DNA from: Acidobacteriota bacterium
Lineage (GTDB): Bacteria; Acidobacteriota; Blastocatellia; Pyrinomonadales; Pyrinomonadaceae
Reading direction: 5' to 3'
Length of the DNA: 7,591 bases
Assembly: GCA_019247865.1 (NCBI GenBank)
Contig: JAFBAJ010000156.1
Span: forward strand, 1-7,591
A program made the position numbers and the translations under genes. Positions 6,283-7,591 of this stretch are shown here, piece after piece (positions within the stretch are counted from its first letter, which is position 1; each line of letters opens with the position of its first letter). The notes beneath the pieces were generated by a model, which saw only the letters and a program-made list of their open reading frames with translations, did not search any database and was not told the DNA's origin.

Positions 6283-6704
6283 GCTAAGAATTTCCTCCTC
6301 CTACAACATTACGCGCAAGATTCAGCCGCAAGGGTATCAGCCCTGCGCCAAAAAAATGCGCGACGGGGGTCGGGGTTGGAAAGCAAACCCGAGTGGCACC
6401 GCTGCCGCGGAGCCTGGGCGGCTCGCTCGGCGGCGGCAGAGAGAGTTGTGCAAAGAGCTTCAAAACGTCAAAGGAGCATGGCGGGCGCGCGTGCGCCCGG
6501 GCCAAACATACTTCGAGACAATCCGGCTGGCGTTTCAGACGGTCTCGCCGCACATTATTTGCTCAACAAATTGAACTGCCGCTTGAGGCAAGGCGTGAGC
6601 CCTGCTTTTTGATAAGTACGGTCATCGAAACCCGTGGCCCACCGCGAAAAAAGTTAGGCGGGAGAACGAAAGCGGCTCAATCGCTTGCCTGAAGGTTGAA
6701 AACG
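6283..6704 (-). other. Long GC-rich leader, no convincing gene; possible RNA element
   Basis: This stretch lies between a strong leftward promoter and the start codon at 6282. Open frames exist on both strands, but none has a good ribosome-binding site or protein-like composition. It contains a strong hairpin (CGGGCGC-loop of 4-GCGCCCG at 6482-6499), a small CTTG-CCT-CAAG hairpin, and a run of seven T on the minus strand (6356-6350) after weak GC-rich stems. An imperfect GCAGGG/CCCTTGC hairpin sits near 6332-6350. It could be a structured 5' untranslated region, or a small RNA ending near the T-run. I do not recognise a known riboswitch. Confidence 0.4.
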
Positions 6705-6710
6705 TGTCGG

Positions 6711-6739
6711 ATGTTAGCGAGGGCGTGCGCGCTTGTCAA
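6711..6739 (-). promoter_or_regulatory. Near-consensus sigma-70 promoter, leftward
   Basis: On the minus strand the -35 hexamer is a perfect TTGACA (6734-6739) and the -10 is TAACAT (6711-6716, four of six consensus positions including TA and the final T), separated by exactly 17 nt. Transcription should start near 6704 and run left toward the exported-protein gene. The promoter sits just after the stop codon of the phosphatase gene, outside any coding sequence. Confidence 0.7.
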
Positions 6740-6781
6740 TGATTTGTCCGGAGCCGGTTCGTCCACGCTGGAAGGAGCAGT

Positions 6782-7591
6782 TTAAGAGGGCGCGGGGTCT
6801 GTGTCGCCGAGCGTCGTGTCCTCTTCGAGCGGCGGCAGTTCGACCGTGATGCGGTCGCCGACCGGCGGTTCGAGATCATCGCCCACAAAACGCGCGAGGA
6901 CGACCGTGATGTTGTCTTCGCCGCCGCGATTGTTGGCCTCGTTGACGAGCGCGGTGCAGGCGGCGGCCAGGTCGCCCTTCGACTCTTCGATGAGCGCGAT
7001 CATGTCTTCGGCGCGGAGCTTGCCCGACAGGCCGTCGCTGCACATCAGCAGGATGTCGCCGCGTTTGAGCTTGATGCGACAGCTAACGGGCGAGAGCTCG
7101 CTCTGCGCGCCGAGGGCTTGCAGGATGACGTTGCGAAACATGTGCGTTTCGGCCTCCTGCTCGCTGATCTGTCCGACATCGACGAGCTGCTGGACGAGCG
7201 ACTGGTCTTTGGTGGCGAGCTTGATCTGCGAGCCGCGCAGGAGATAGGCGCGGCTGTCTCCGACCTGCACGAGGTCGAGCATGGCGTCCTTGATGGCTGC
7301 GCCGGTGAAGGTCGCGCCCATGCCGCTGCAACGAGTATCTTCCTGGCTCTTATGATGAATGGCGAGATTGGCGTAGACGGTCGCGTTGCGCAGGCATTCG
7401 ACCAGCGGCGCGTCCTCTTCGCAGACAGACTCGCCGTCCGTGCTGCCGACCAGCATCTCGCGCACGGTCTCGACCGCCATCCGGCTCGCCACATCTCCGG
7501 CCAGCGCGCCGCCCATTCCGTCCCAGACGACAAAGACGACGCCCTTGTCGTTGAGCTCGATGCGGCGCAGCTCTTCGGGCGGCTCCGAGCC
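6782..7591 (-). CDS. PP2C-type Ser/Thr protein phosphatase, 5' end outside window
   Basis: The reading frame stays open to the window edge, giving 269 visible residues. Perhaps 30-40 N-terminal residues are missing, including the expected R-x-x-NED motif. PPM/PP2C phosphatases remove phosphate from Ser and Thr using two or three metal ions. Counting from the window edge, visible motifs are VVWDGMGG (metal-binding Asp at 24), GMGATF (90-95), VGDSRAYL (110-117), LLMCSDGLS (Asp at 186) and GGEDNITVVLARF (Asp at 226). All metal-binding Asp residues expected in this part are present. After residue 235 comes an acidic tail with an EDTTLGD stretch and no membrane segment. Such phosphatases usually oppose Hanks-type kinases, often encoded next to them. 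The part upstream of the gene is outside the window, so a linked kinase or FHA gene cannot be excluded. Confidence 0.93.
   Translation of the reverse strand, partial: GSEPPEELRRIELNDKGVVFVVWDGMGGALAGDVASRMAVETVREMLVGSTDGESVCEEDAPLVECLRNATVYANLAIHHKSQEDTRCSGMGATFTGAAIKDAMLDLVQVGDSRAYLLRGSQIKLATKDQSLVQQLVDVGQISEQEAETHMFRNVILQALGAQSELSPVSCRIKLKRGDILLMCSDGLSGKLRAEDMIALIEESKGDLAAACTALVNEANNRGGEDNITVVLARFVGDDLEPPVGDRITVELPPLEEDTTLGDTDPAPS

Noticed and set aside
6332..6355. A sigma-54 promoter suggested by TGGCGC followed by TTGCGG on the minus strand
   Set aside because: The spacing between the GG and GC elements does not fit the -24/-12 rule.
6284..6553. An 89-codon minus-strand open frame just before the exported-protein gene
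   Set aside because: It has no ribosome-binding site and a Pro/Arg-rich product of no recognisable type. The region is better read as leader.
6600..6660. A cobalamin or cyclic-di-GMP riboswitch suggested by GGGCCACGGG and GATGACC on the minus strand
   Set aside because: The remaining conserved boxes and stem order of those riboswitches are absent.
6376..6692. Short plus-strand open frames in the 500-nt gap
   Set aside because: Composition is Arg/Ala-rich and they have no well-spaced ribosome-binding site. AAGGAG at 6471 is only one base from an ATG, too close to work.

Overview
The window looks like a GC-rich chromosomal segment from an environmental bacterium. I would guess Acidobacteriota (Blastocatellia-like). 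This rests only on the gene types, chiefly a long exported TPR-CHAT protein, and on strong G/C use at third codon positions. It is an inference, not a marker-based call. No rRNA, tRNA, CRISPR array or transposase is visible.

Layout, left to right. Positions 1-157 are noncoding or unassigned. A monofunctional proline dehydrogenase (158-1078, +) is followed by a dispersed-type 23-bp hairpin repeat (1089-1157) and a short NfeD-family membrane protein (1185-1682, +). This gene converges on a leftward gene, and the gap between them (1683-2032) is filled by an almost mirror-symmetric array of eight small palindromes (1708-2005). The leftward gene (2033-5314, -) encodes an exported protein with a beta-sandwich-like N-terminal region, eight TPRs of exactly 40 residues and a C-terminal CHAT caspase-like protease domain with its His-Cys pair intact. 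To its right, an intrinsic terminator (5409-5448) ends the transcript of a second leftward gene (5479-6282, -), an exported protein of unknown function. Then comes about 500 nt without a convincing gene (6283-6781). It holds a canonical TTGACA-N17-TAACAT promoter pointing left and a GC-rich leader of about 420 nt. At the right edge is a PP2C-type Ser/Thr phosphatase (6782 to beyond 7591, -), cut by the window end.

The genes do not form one obvious pathway. Proline dehydrogenase is catabolic, NfeD is a membrane-quality or membrane-organisation family, the CHAT protein is probably a protease acting outside the cytoplasm, and PP2C reverses Ser/Thr phosphorylation. The terminator and promoters suggest that the three leftward genes are separate transcription units.

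The most unusual feature is the symmetric palindrome array between the convergent genes. The exported CHAT protein and the long leader behind a near-consensus promoter are next. I see no clear evidence of a complete new multi-gene system.
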